Shown piece after piece: positions 35,521 through 43,483 of a stretch of 64,000 nt of DNA (positions within the stretch are counted from its first letter, which is position 1; each line of letters opens with the position of its first letter). The position numbers and the translations under genes were made by a program. Under the pieces are notes generated by a model. The model had not been told where the DNA came from. It worked only from the letters and a program-made list of their open reading frames with translations, and made no database searches. Source of the DNA: a bacterium (GTDB lineage: Bacteria; Cyanobacteriota; Vampirovibrionia; Gastranaerophilales; Gastranaerophilaceae); assembly GCA_017942035.1 (NCBI GenBank), contig JAGAVG010000043.1, positions 79,127 through 143,126 on the forward strand. The letters are read 5' to 3'.

Positions 35521-35712
35521 ATGTCTAAAAAATGTGATGTATGCGGTAAAGAACCGATTAAAGCTGCGAAATTGACTTTTTCGCATAAACAAATTGTTCA
35601 CCGTCAAATGCCAAACTTGCAGTCTGTAAAAGTTTGCGTAAACGGTACGGTAAAAAGAATTAAAGTTTGTACTTCATGCTTAAGAGCAGGTAAAGTTAAA
35701 AGAGCTGTTTAA
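35521..35712 (+). CDS. rpmB: 50S ribosomal protein L28
   Basis: 63 residues, normal for L28. SKKCDVCGKEP and a second Cys pair, KVCTSCLRAGK, form the zinc-ribbon variant; RQMPNLQSVKV is the conserved core. It is a monocistronic ribosomal gene with its own promoter and terminator. Confidence 0.95.
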   Translation: MSKKCDVCGKEPIKAAKLTFSHKQIVHRQMPNLQSVKVCVNGTVKRIKVCTSCLRAGKVKRAV

Positions 35713-35736
35713 TTCAGTTTGTCGAAAATTTGTAAG

Positions 35737-35767
35737 AAAAAGAGAACTTAAAAGGTTCTCTTTTTTT
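35737..35767 (+). terminator. rpmB terminator
   Basis: AAAAGAGAAC and GTTCTCTTTT stem followed by TTT, 25 bases after the stop. Confidence 0.85.
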
Positions 35768-35820
35768 ATTTAAAATCTTATATGTTTTTTTATAATCGGT
35801 TGTTTTATTACAAAAATTCA

Positions 35821-35849
35821 TTGACATTATTGTTTTTATGCTGTATCGT
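35821..35849 (+). promoter_or_regulatory. Candidate promoter of the 84-aa gene
   Basis: A perfect TTGACA with 17 bases to a weak TATCGT. If used, it gives a long (~115-base) leader before the gene at 35972, holding nothing else recognisable. Confidence 0.35.
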
Positions 35850-35971
35850 TAGCATGTAAATATTATACAAGTTAAATTTAACCCCTAAAATACGTCATAG
35901 TAACAATGCATTAGTGATAATGCTGATTGGTAATGTTTGTTATTAGATTTTTAATTAATAAGGAGATACTA

Positions 35972-36226
35972 ATGAATATGCTGCCGTTATTAAATATGCA
36001 AACTCATAGAAGAGCAATAATTAATAAATATGTGAAACCTACGGGTATTGAAACGGAAATAATCCCGAATAAGGGTACTTTTTTAGATAATGTTGGTGTT
36101 GAAAAAATAGTAAAAGATTCCAATGATATATTTGTAAAAGTGTATAATCATGCTGATGAAGCAATTTTGTATGACACAGAAGATAATATTAGACAGATAC
36201 TTAAACTGATGCGTCATAACGTTTAA
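35972..36226 (+). CDS. Small hypothetical protein, 84 aa
   Basis: ATG 35972 is chosen because AAGGAGA lies nine bases upstream; an in-frame codon 45 bases earlier has no such site. The sequence is basic at the N-terminus (NMQTHRRAIINKYV) and acidic later (DTEDNIRQILKLM). No family is recognised. It has its own terminator and sits between rpmB and the fix region. Confidence 0.7.
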   Translation: MNMLPLLNMQTHRRAIINKYVKPTGIETEIIPNKGTFLDNVGVEKIVKDSNDIFVKVYNHADEAILYDTEDNIRQILKLMRHNV

Positions 36227-36250
36227 TATGGCAAAGAATTATTAGTTATA

Positions 36251-36280
36251 AAAAAGGGCTGTATTATAACAGCCCTTTTT
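36251..36280. terminator. Bidirectional rho-independent terminator
   Basis: AAAAAGGGCTGT and ACAGCCCTTTTT form a 12-base stem that can serve the 84-aa gene and the converging gene at 36285-36656. Confidence 0.85.
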
Positions 36281-36284
36281 AAAT

Positions 36285-36656
36285 TTATTCATCATTGTCA
36301 TCTTCGTTTGTTTTTATTTTGTCGACAACCATTTTTGCCATTTCTTTTGCGATAATTTTTTGAGTTGTCTCCGGACAGTTTTGAAGCATGTTCATTGCAG
36401 TTCTAAGGGTTGAATCTATGTCGTACCAGCGGCCTTTTCTATTTTCGTCAATTCCGGAACCGACGGCATTGATGATATCTTCTACTGCTTCATATTTTTC
36501 ATCTTCAATGTTGTGTTCAATAATAATTTTAATCAAATTTAACGATATTTTGATTTGAGTTTCATCGTCAGAATGTTCAAGCGTATTTATTGCACCTGAT
36601 AATACCGGATCTTTGTCATACCAGCGTCTGTAGTGATTTTTGTACTCTTCTTTCAT
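36285..36656 (-). CDS. Hypothetical protein with internal duplication, 123 aa
   Basis: Two copies of a ~55-residue unit are visible: RRWYDKDPVLSGAINTLEHS...ETQIKISLNLIK and GRWYDIDSTLRTAMNMLQNC...TTQKIIAKEMAK, each with R-W-Y-D-x-D and a helical tail. It is acidic at the C-terminus (NEDDNDE). AAGGAGA precedes the ATG. No known family; it is likely a small cytoplasmic all-helical protein. It may be co-transcribed with fixCX upstream. Confidence 0.75.
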   Translation of the reverse strand: MKEEYKNHYRRWYDKDPVLSGAINTLEHSDDETQIKISLNLIKIIIEHNIEDEKYEAVEDIINAVGSGIDENRKGRWYDIDSTLRTAMNMLQNCPETTQKIIAKEMAKMVVDKIKTNEDDNDE

Positions 36657-36682
36657 CGTAATCTCCTTTATTTTTATATGTT

Positions 36683-36967
36683 TTATCCTTGTTTAAAAGT
36701 TACTCCTTTAGTTCCTTTTGGGTATTCCCACATCAAAGTTTTAGAAGGGCATGAAATTCTGCATGCACCGCACTCGAGACAGTTTTCAAAGTTTACGTTA
36801 AGTTTCTGTTCTTCTTCATTCCATTCATAAACCTTTGCAGGACATATTATTGTGCAGATTTTTTCTGTGCATTTTTTGCAGCAATTCTGATCCGGATTTA
36901 GATGGGAATATATATCCGGATTGAATTTAAGCGTATATAATTTTTCTTCTAAGGATTGTTTTTTCAT
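36683..36967 (-). CDS. fixX: FixX-like ferredoxin
   Basis: 94 residues. Two Cys-rich motifs (CCKKCTEKICTIICPAKVY and CLECGACRISCP) match the FixX/ETF-QO [4Fe-4S] domain, followed by the family's WEYPKGTKGVTF ending. ATG 36967 overlaps the fixC stop as ATGA, showing translational coupling. It should be the electron partner of the FixC flavoprotein. fixA and fixB are not in the window. Confidence 0.9.
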   Translation of the reverse strand: MKKQSLEEKLYTLKFNPDIYSHLNPDQNCCKKCTEKICTIICPAKVYEWNEEEQKLNVNFENCLECGACRISCPSKTLMWEYPKGTKGVTFKQG

Positions 36968-38271
36968 TTTATTAATATACTCCATAATAATTTTATGCCG
37001 GAAATTGCGTCTTGGAAGAGCTCTTTAATCGGCCGGTCTTTAAAAAAGCTTTTTATAAATTTTCTGTATAAATCTTTTTTAGGAATACCGTTTGCGGATG
37101 TGAACATTTCGAAAAACTTATTAATTTTGCAAATGTAATAGCCTAAGAAAGATTCTGAACGACCCTCCATCTCATCCATAAGATTTCTATAGGTGTGTAA
37201 ATCCTTTAGAATGAAGGAGTTTTCGAGCCTTGTCTGGTAATTTGCGAGTTCTTTTTCGCTGTAATCCTGTTTGCCGAGAGCAACAATAGCAGTTTCACCG
37301 GCCAGTTTACCGCTTAACATTGCGAGGTTTGAACCTTCCCAGTGAATATTGTTAACAAGACTCGCCGCATCTCCGCAAACCATTACTCCGGCACCGTAAA
37401 GTATCGGAATTTTTTTGTATCCGCCTTCCGGTATTAGGTGGGCGGAATATTCCAGCAAATCACCATCTTTCAATAATGGAGCGATTGCCGGATGTTTTTT
37501 TATTTTATCTAAAAGTTCATAAGGTTTTATTTTGTTTTTTATAAGCTCTGATAATGTTACGCCGAGACCTATGCTGATTGAATTCTGGAAGGTATAAATA
37601 AATCCCAGTCCGAGCATCCCTTTCATTGCTCCTCCGAATAGCTCGTAAACACAACCTTCGTCGTCATTTAGTAAAAAACTGTCATTAATTTTTGATTTAT
37701 CTAATTTGTAAACTTCTTTAACGCTTAATGCGACATCTTTGGGTTCAATATTTTTTCTAAAACCTATTTTTTTAGCAAGAAGAGAATTTACGCCGTCCGC
37801 AAGCACAACGATATTTGAATAATAATCCTCAACTTCTGTTTTAACGCCGACAACCTGCCCGTTTTCAACGATTAAATCTTTAACGACAGTTTCTTCAACG
37901 AGAATAACGCCGGCTTTTTTTGCTTCTTCTGCCATCCAGCGGTCAAACTTCCCTCTGATTACGGAGTAGCTAACAATATCGGAAGGATTGTTTCTGTAGC
38001 TGATTGTTGTTGCGTCATTGTCGTTTAGAAGAACATATTTGTGTTCAATATTTCGTCTTTCAATCGGTGCAGATTGCTCAAAATCAGGGAAAATTTCGCG
38101 TGTTGTATCAGCATAAATTGCTCCTCCGAACATGTTTTTCGAGCCAGCAAAGTTTCCTCGCTCAATCAACACAACCTCTTTTCCTGCGCGTGCAAGTGTT
38201 ATTGCGCATGAAATTCCGGCAGGGCCCGCGCCGACCACTATTACTTCTGTTTTATTTTGTCCTTCTGTCAT
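36964..38271 (-). CDS. fixC: FixC-like FAD-dependent quinone oxidoreductase
   Basis: 435 residues. The FAD-binding GAGPAGISCAITLARAG, ERGNFAGSKNMFGG (FixC/ETF-QO-specific) and the second FAD site GVMVCGDAASLVNNIHWEG are present. FixC with FixX passes electrons from an electron-transfer flavoprotein to quinone, or in a bifurcating complex to a low-potential acceptor as well. With no FixAB next door, its electron donor must be encoded elsewhere. It runs divergent to rsmD. Confidence 0.9.
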   Translation of the reverse strand: MTEGQNKTEVIVVGAGPAGISCAITLARAGKEVVLIERGNFAGSKNMFGGAIYADTTREIFPDFEQSAPIERRNIEHKYVLLNDNDATTISYRNNPSDIVSYSVIRGKFDRWMAEEAKKAGVILVEETVVKDLIVENGQVVGVKTEVEDYYSNIVVLADGVNSLLAKKIGFRKNIEPKDVALSVKEVYKLDKSKINDSFLLNDDEGCVYELFGGAMKGMLGLGFIYTFQNSISIGLGVTLSELIKNKIKPYELLDKIKKHPAIAPLLKDGDLLEYSAHLIPEGGYKKIPILYGAGVMVCGDAASLVNNIHWEGSNLAMLSGKLAGETAIVALGKQDYSEKELANYQTRLENSFILKDLHTYRNLMDEMEGRSESFLGYYICKINKFFEMFTSANGIPKKDLYRKFIKSFFKDRPIKELFQDAISGIKLLWSILIK

Positions 38272-38328
38272 TATAATTTGTACCTTTTTTCTTTCTCATC
38301 CTAATTATACACTATTTTCTTTTTTGTG

Positions 38329-38334
38329 TAAAAT
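38329..38334 (+). promoter_or_regulatory. -10 box of a leaderless rsmD promoter
   Basis: TAAAAT seven bases before the rsmD ATG, with TATACA 17 bases upstream as a weak -35. No Shine-Dalgarno is present. Confidence 0.5.
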
Positions 38335-38341
38335 AGTTTGT

Positions 38342-38863
38342 ATGATTATTACAGCAGGTAAATTTAAAGGCATAAATATTAAAGCGCCGGATGAAAAGAT
38401 TACCCGCCCGACTCTCTCTAAAGTGCGGATGAGTGTTTTTAATACTTTGCAATCAATGATTGATTTTGAGAATAAATCTTTTCTTGATATGTTTTCCGGC
38501 TCCGGAATAATGGGGATGGAGGCTTATTCAAGAGGGTTTTCAAATGTTGTAATGATTGAAAAAAACAAAAAAGTTATTCCGGTAATAAAATCAAACTTAA
38601 AGAATTTGAAATCTACGGAAGAAATAAAAGTTTTAAACGGTGACAGTTTGAAGCTTGTGCCGGCATTTTATGGAAAATTTGATGTTATATATATAGATCC
38701 CCCGTATTTTTCCGGAATTTACGAAAAAAGTCTGGAGGCTGTGAAATCAATATCAGAAGGTATAGTTATCTTAGAACACGTTACGGATGTTGATTTTTGC
38801 GGATATGAACTTGTTAAACAAAAAAAATACGGCGATAAATTTATAAGTTTTTTAACTTTGTAA
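38342..38863 (+). CDS. rsmD: 16S rRNA (guanine966-N2)-methyltransferase
   Basis: 173 residues from ATG 38342, which gives the canonical MIITAGKFKGINI start; an upstream extension in frame would overlap fixC and is not credible. RPTLSKVRMSVFNTL, SAM motif LDMFSGSGIMGMEAYSRG and catalytic IDPPY are diagnostic of RsmD. It methylates G966 of 16S rRNA. Transcribed divergently from fixC. Confidence 0.93.
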   Translation: MIITAGKFKGINIKAPDEKITRPTLSKVRMSVFNTLQSMIDFENKSFLDMFSGSGIMGMEAYSRGFSNVVMIEKNKKVIPVIKSNLKNLKSTEEIKVLNGDSLKLVPAFYGKFDVIYIDPPYFSGIYEKSLEAVKSISEGIVILEHVTDVDFCGYELVKQKKYGDKFISFLTL

Positions 38864-38876
38864 TTTTATAATAAAA

Positions 38877-38904
38877 AAGGCCGGAATTTATAAATTCCGG
38901 CCTT
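38877..38904. terminator. Bidirectional rho-independent terminator
   Basis: AAGGCCGGAATTTA/TAAATTCCGGCCTT, a perfect 14-bp palindrome between rsmD and the converging gene. Confidence 0.85.
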
Positions 38905-38911
38905 ATAATAT

Positions 38912-39976
38912 TTATGTATTATACATTGAAGTATCTTCATCTTGCAGGTTTTCAGGATTAGCCGTTATTAAATCTTCATTTTTAGGTTGCACCTGTTCTT
39001 GTGCGGCCTGCATATAGTTATTTACGTTTTGTAAAGGTGCAGGTTTTGCTTCCGGTGCCGGATTGGCCTTTTGAGTCATAAGTTTTTTGGCAGATTCAGC
39101 ATCAATTTCCATTTTGCCGAGAACAACTGTTTTTTGCGGGGCTGCCTGTTCTTTCGGAGCTTCTGTATTTTTAGCAAGCAAATCTTTTATTGCATTGCTG
39201 TCTAATCTGTTACCATTAGCATCATTTAATACTAATTGAGGATTTCCATTGGTGTCTTGTTCGTATTTCGGATTGATTCCTTCCGGTATGCTTTGACCAT
39301 CCTTAAGTCCCAGCATTGTACGGACTTGAGCGTCAACTTTTGATTTGGTAACATAAGTTGACTTTCCAAATAGTGAACCGCCTGTTTGTTTAATAAGTTC
39401 TTCACCTAATGTTCCGTCGTCATTTACAAGGTGCATTTTCTTTGTCCCGTCCTCGCCTTTAATTTCAATGATGTTCTGTTTTTCACCGTCAACACTTCTT
39501 TTTTGTGAATGTTTAATTTGATCGGTTGTCAATTTGATTGGAGTTGATTGATTTAGTTTTGTTTTTGAAGTATCTGCAGCTTTTATTCCGTTTGTCAATG
39601 TTTGATTCATTTGTTGTGAAACATCTTTTATCGTTGGACGTTTTAGTAAAGGGTCTATGATTGCCTTACTTTGAAGTATACCCTCAAATGCATAATTTGC
39701 TTCAAGGTCGCTAAGTGTGATATCTTTTCCGTCTACTACAAAGTTTTTAGCTCCAGAGCCTCCGTAATTAGAGCCGCCCTTGAAGATGGAAACATTATTA
39801 TTGGGATCGCTATCGGTAAATCTCTTGTTATTAAGCTCTGAGAGGCGTCCCAGAATAGTCGTTAATTCTTTTTGATTAATTTCTTTTCCGCCTTGTTGCC
39901 TTACGTGATTTCTAATCATTGTTTCAAGGTTGCGTCCGCCTTGAATTGTTACTTTGTTGTTGATTGGTGGTGTCAT
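38912..39976 (-). CDS. Hypothetical protein, 354 aa, hydrophilic
   Basis: I recognise no family. No signal peptide or membrane segment. The sequence is hydrophilic and rich in Asn, Gln, Lys and Thr, with an Ala/Pro/Glu-rich C-terminal quarter (PAPEAKPAPLQN) that looks disordered. A middle segment (EIKGEDGTKKMHLVNDDG) reads like beta strands. A Gly-rich patch lies near residue 70. A G11 tract stands 75 bases upstream of its start, in the promoter region. Possibly a secreted or surface protein without a classical signal, but that is a guess. Confidence 0.7.
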   Translation of the reverse strand: MTPPINNKVTIQGGRNLETMIRNHVRQQGGKEINQKELTTILGRLSELNNKRFTDSDPNNNVSIFKGGSNYGGSGAKNFVVDGKDITLSDLEANYAFEGILQSKAIIDPLLKRPTIKDVSQQMNQTLTNGIKAADTSKTKLNQSTPIKLTTDQIKHSQKRSVDGEKQNIIEIKGEDGTKKMHLVNDDGTLGEELIKQTGGSLFGKSTYVTKSKVDAQVRTMLGLKDGQSIPEGINPKYEQDTNGNPQLVLNDANGNRLDSNAIKDLLAKNTEAPKEQAAPQKTVVLGKMEIDAESAKKLMTQKANPAPEAKPAPLQNVNNYMQAAQEQVQPKNEDLITANPENLQDEDTSMYNT

Positions 39977-40050
39977 AATGTACTCTCCTTATCTTTTAAT
40001 TTATACTTTATAAACTACTGTTTATATCTTATGTATATATAAAGTATATC

Positions 40051-40061
40051 GGGGGGGGGGG
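40051..40061 (+). repeat. G11 homopolymer tract (C11 on the coding strand of the upstream gene)
   Basis: Eleven consecutive G in an otherwise A/T-rich intergenic stretch. It lies 75 bases upstream of the 354-aa gene (minus strand). Length changes could alter promoter spacing there. Confidence 0.9.
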
Positions 40062-40157
40062 CAAATTTACTCTTTAGGCCAAAATCGTTACAAATATTTA
40101 CAAACTCTGGTCGAACGCGAGCTGGAAATAAAGGCCACCAGAGCATAACGTATTGCT

Positions 40158-40245
40158 CCCTCGCCCCTTGTGGGAGAGGGTAAGGAGTAGGGTAGACTTT
40201 AGTCTACCAGAAAAATTGGATTGCCGCGCTTCGCTCGCAATGACG
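40158..40245. repeat. Cluster of dispersed repeats
   Basis: The 330-base gap 39977-40306 holds the G11 tract, a TCCCTCGCCCCTTGTGGGAG module (40158-40181), a GTAGACTTTAGTCTAC palindrome (40193-40208) and a GGATTGCCGCGC...TCGCAATGAC module (40218-40244). No gene was found in this gap. Confidence 0.8.
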
Positions 40246-40291
40246 TAAGTATAAAGTATAGTTATATATCATACCTACCCAACAAGTTTTA

Positions 40292-40300
40292 TGCTACAAT
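40292..40300 (+). promoter_or_regulatory. Extended -10 promoter, leaderless glycosyltransferase gene
   Basis: TGCTACAAT is an extended -10 (TGn-TACAAT) ending six bases before the ATG at 40307, with no room for a ribosome binding site. Confidence 0.6.
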
Positions 40301-40306
40301 ACTATT

Positions 40307-41395
40307 ATGGAAATAGTGATGATAACCGATTTATATCCGGTTTGTGAAAATGAAAAGAACACGCCTCGAACTCTTTGGGATTTTGTTGAAAGTTGGAGAA
40401 ATTCAGGGCATAGGGTTTCTGTTATAAAACCTAATTTTATTCTGAATTCTTTTGTCAGGAAGAAACCGTTTTATAAGTCCGGAGAATATGAAGATGTTTT
40501 GAATTTGAATTTCTGGCTTCCGTTTATGGGGAATTTTTCTCGTTACAAAAAATCCGACGATGCAATTTATATCGCTCACATGCCAAGTGGAATTTTGTTT
40601 GCTGACAGGATGGGAGTTCCTTTTGTTGCAGGAATTCATCAGTCTGATATTGACGTTTTGACAAAGCCTTTGTACAAATTTTATTTCGGGAAAAGACTTT
40701 TGAAAGCTTTGAGAAATTCGCGCGCAATCGCTTGCCGCTCATTCGTTTTGAAGAAAAAACTTTTAGGGCTTTATCCTGAGTTTGAAAGTAAAACTTTTGT
40801 CTGCCCGAGCGGGATTGATGAAGAGAAAATTATTCAAAAAGAATTTAAACCTTTGAGTGAAAAAATAAAAGTTTTGACTGTTGCGCGTTTTAAAAAACGC
40901 AAAAATATTGATAAGGTTATTGAGGCTGTAAAAAGTCTGGAAAGTTTTGAGTTGACTGTTGTCGGGGATGGCGAGAATAAAAAATATTTGGAAAATCTTG
41001 CCTCTAATTGCAAGAAAATTACTTTTACCGGCACACTTTCTAATGATGAAGTTTTAGAGAAAATGCGAAGCTCCGATATTTTTATTCTGCCAAGTGTTAA
41101 CGAAACCTTTGGAATGGTTTACTTAGAGGCTATGGCATCCGGTTGTGTTACCGTTGGGACAATAGATGACGGGGTGGATGGAATTATTAAAAACGGAGAG
41201 AATGGATTTCTTATAAAATCTGAAACTGACGAAATTAAAAATATTTTGAATTATATAAAAAATGCGGATGAAGATAGCTTGAAAGCATTGCACGAGAAAA
41301 GTTTTAGTACAATTTGTAATTACACAAAACAGAAATGTTGTGAAGAATATTTGCAACAAATTTTAAGATTTTGTAAAGATTTGACAACATCATAA
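40307..41395 (+). CDS. Glycosyltransferase family 4
   Basis: 362 residues. The GT-B donor domain is clear: VLTVARFKKRKNIDKVIEAV, VVGDGENKKYLENLA, SSDIFILPSVNETFGMVYLEAMASG. FVAGIHQSDIDVLTK and AIACRSFVLKKKLL mark the acceptor half. It stands outside the two sugar clusters with its own promoter, so it may serve a separate glycolipid or glycan. Donor and acceptor unknown. Confidence 0.9.
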   Translation: MEIVMITDLYPVCENEKNTPRTLWDFVESWRNSGHRVSVIKPNFILNSFVRKKPFYKSGEYEDVLNLNFWLPFMGNFSRYKKSDDAIYIAHMPSGILFADRMGVPFVAGIHQSDIDVLTKPLYKFYFGKRLLKALRNSRAIACRSFVLKKKLLGLYPEFESKTFVCPSGIDEEKIIQKEFKPLSEKIKVLTVARFKKRKNIDKVIEAVKSLESFELTVVGDGENKKYLENLASNCKKITFTGTLSNDEVLEKMRSSDIFILPSVNETFGMVYLEAMASGCVTVGTIDDGVDGIIKNGENGFLIKSETDEIKNILNYIKNADEDSLKALHEKSFSTICNYTKQKCCEEYLQQILRFCKDLTTS

Positions 41396-41495
41396 CATGT
41401 TTTTGGTAGTATAAAAAAGGTTCAAATTTACCCTTGATTAAAATCTTGGCATTGGAGAGAAGAGCCGAAATATAACTAGAAGGAATAAGAAATTA

Positions 41496-43085
41496 ATGAA
41501 GAAAATTTTAATCGCACTTTTTACAGTTTTATTAGGAATTCAACAGGCAAACGCAATGAATGTGGATGCGTTTATGGATAAACATATCGCGCCGGTTTCA
41601 GATGCAGTCGCGAATATTATATTTTATCCTATAACAATTTGCGGCGCCGAAATTCCATTGATTATATTCTGGATTTTAATTGCAGGATTATTCTTCACTA
41701 TATATTTGAGAGGAATTCCTATTTGGGGATTTGCACACTCAATTCATAATTTGATTAAACCAAACAAAGAGCAAGGTTCTGACGATTCTGACAGCGGTGA
41801 AGTTTCATCATTTCAGGCCTTGATGACCGCATTGTCCGGAACAATCGGACTTGGTTCTATCGCAGGTGTTGCCATTGCAATTTCAATGGGCGGTCCTGGT
41901 GCTGCGTTTTGGGTTATAATCGGGTCAATTCTCGGCATGTCTTTAAAATTTGTTGAGGCAGCTCTTGCCGTAAAATACAGAAGATTTAACCTTGACGGCT
42001 CTATATCAGGCGGCCCGATGCATTATATGGCACACGGTTTGACAAGAAAAAAACTCAGATGGCTTGGTCAGCCTCTTGCTGTTGTGTTTGCGGTTTTGTG
42101 TATTTGCGGTGGTATCACCGGCGGAAACATGATTCAGATTAATCAGGCCACAAATCAGTTTGTTAACGTAACCGGCGGAGAGCATAGTATTTTGCATAAT
42201 TTCCACTGGATAATCGGACTTTTGATGGCGATTGTTGTTGGTATGATTATAATCGGCGGTATTAAAAGTATCGTTAAGGTTACTGAAAAAATCGTTCCGT
42301 TGAAGATTTTCGTATACCTTATATCCGCAATGGCAGTAATTCTTGTTAATATAAAATTTCTTCCGCATGCTTTTGCCATAATCGTTAAAGAGGCTTTCCA
42401 TCCTGAATCAATCTATGGCGGAATGTTTGTTGCTATGATTATGGGCTTGCGCCGTTCTGTTCAGACAAATGAGGCCGGAACGGGTTCTGCTCCGATTGCT
42501 TATGCAACCGTAAAAACTAAAGAACCGATTTCACAAGGGTTTGTGTCTTTGCTTGAACCGTTTTTGACCGGTTTTATGTGCACCTTAACCGCTGTGACTA
42601 TTGTTATTACAGGTGCTTATGCAAACTTTACCGGCGAAACTTCAGGTATTGAAATGACTTCAAGCGCTATTCAGACCGTTATTCCGTTTTTCCCTGAAAT
42701 GCTCGCTGCAATAGTTCTTTTATATGCGCTTTCAACTTTGATTTCTTGGGCTTATTACGGACAAAAATCTTGGAACTTCCTATTCGGTGAAGGCAAGAAA
42801 AGAACTCTTACATTCCAGTTTATATACTGTTCATTTATTGTAATCGGTTCTGTTATGAATGTTACATCAGTAATCAATATTACAGATGCAATGATGATTG
42901 CGATGTCTGTTCCAAATATTATTGCAATGTATATTCTAGCTCCTGAAATTAAATCAGACTTGAAAGATTATTGCGTGAAATTCGGTGTGGGTAAATGGCT
43001 TCATAAAGACTGGTTCAGAAATGCTCAACCGGCTCTTGCTGTCGCTGAAAATGACGGAGAAAAAGTTGTATGTCAGAACAAATAA
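41496..43085 (+). CDS. Sodium/alanine symporter (AGCS family)
   Basis: 529 residues with about ten membrane helices. The AGCS signatures SGTIGLGSIAGVAIAISMGGPG, RYRRFNLDGSISGGPMHYM-type region and the sodium/substrate helix NEAGTGSAPIAYATV are all present. An N-terminal signal-like helix (MKKILIALFTVLLGIQQANA) and ~20 extra residues precede the usual start, which is somewhat longer than typical. It imports alanine or glycine with sodium. AAGGA precedes the ATG. It overlaps the ACT-domain gene by 16 bases. Confidence 0.92.
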   Translation: MKKILIALFTVLLGIQQANAMNVDAFMDKHIAPVSDAVANIIFYPITICGAEIPLIIFWILIAGLFFTIYLRGIPIWGFAHSIHNLIKPNKEQGSDDSDSGEVSSFQALMTALSGTIGLGSIAGVAIAISMGGPGAAFWVIIGSILGMSLKFVEAALAVKYRRFNLDGSISGGPMHYMAHGLTRKKLRWLGQPLAVVFAVLCICGGITGGNMIQINQATNQFVNVTGGEHSILHNFHWIIGLLMAIVVGMIIIGGIKSIVKVTEKIVPLKIFVYLISAMAVILVNIKFLPHAFAIIVKEAFHPESIYGGMFVAMIMGLRRSVQTNEAGTGSAPIAYATVKTKEPISQGFVSLLEPFLTGFMCTLTAVTIVITGAYANFTGETSGIEMTSSAIQTVIPFFPEMLAAIVLLYALSTLISWAYYGQKSWNFLFGEGKKRTLTFQFIYCSFIVIGSVMNVTSVINITDAMMIAMSVPNIIAMYILAPEIKSDLKDYCVKFGVGKWLHKDWFRNAQPALAVAENDGEKVVCQNK

Positions 43086-43345
43086 TTGTTACTGTTTCAG
43101 GTGTTGACAAAGTTGGTATTGTTGCCGCGGTTTCAACATTGCTTTCAAAATATGAAGTTAATATTGAAGATATAAAACAAACTTTAATGCAGGGGCATTT
43201 CGTAATGTTTATGCTTTGCGATATCGAAAAATCAAAATATTCATTCAGTGAAATTAAAGAGGCCTTAACAAATCTAGGCTCTGAACTTTCAATGGAAATC
43301 TGGGTTCAGAAACGCGAAATAGTAGATAATATGCATAATATTTAA
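43070..43345 (+). CDS. ACT-domain protein (UPF0237 family)
   Basis: 91 residues, one ACT domain: IIVTVSGVDKVGIVAAVSTLLSKY, NIEDIKQTLMQGHFVMFMLCD. Stand-alone members of this family bind small metabolites, usually amino acids. Its start lies inside the end of the symporter gene, so the two are translationally coupled, which suggests a role in sensing the transported amino acid. Confidence 0.88.
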   Translation: MSEQIIVTVSGVDKVGIVAAVSTLLSKYEVNIEDIKQTLMQGHFVMFMLCDIEKSKYSFSEIKEALTNLGSELSMEIWVQKREIVDNMHNI

Positions 43346-43370
43346 AGACGCTAAGGCATTAAGAAATCAT

Positions 43371-43476
43371 CATTGCGAGGCGAATCATGGCAATTCGTCA
43401 GGTCTGCTCTCTCTCGTTGTGAGAGGGCAGAATTTCAACGTAAGGCGAAGCCGAATGTTAGAAATTCGGGAGAGGG
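43371..43476. repeat. Dispersed palindromic repeats, including an inverted copy of the 124-bp family
   Basis: CATTGCGAGGCGAA...GGCAATTCGTC at the left, then the reverse-complement orientation of the second half of the 53468-53592 element (CTCTCTCGTTGTGAGAGGG ... AATTCGGGAGAGGG). In this copy the inner stem (GAATTTC/GAAATTC) keeps pairing although the bases differ from those of other copies. Confidence 0.75.
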
Positions 43477-43483
43477 TATTTTC

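Noticed and set aside
38132..38341. 70-codon N-terminal extension of rsmD
   Set aside because: Antisense to fixC and lacking any RsmD homology; ATG 38342 gives the normal N-terminus and a -10 box precedes it.
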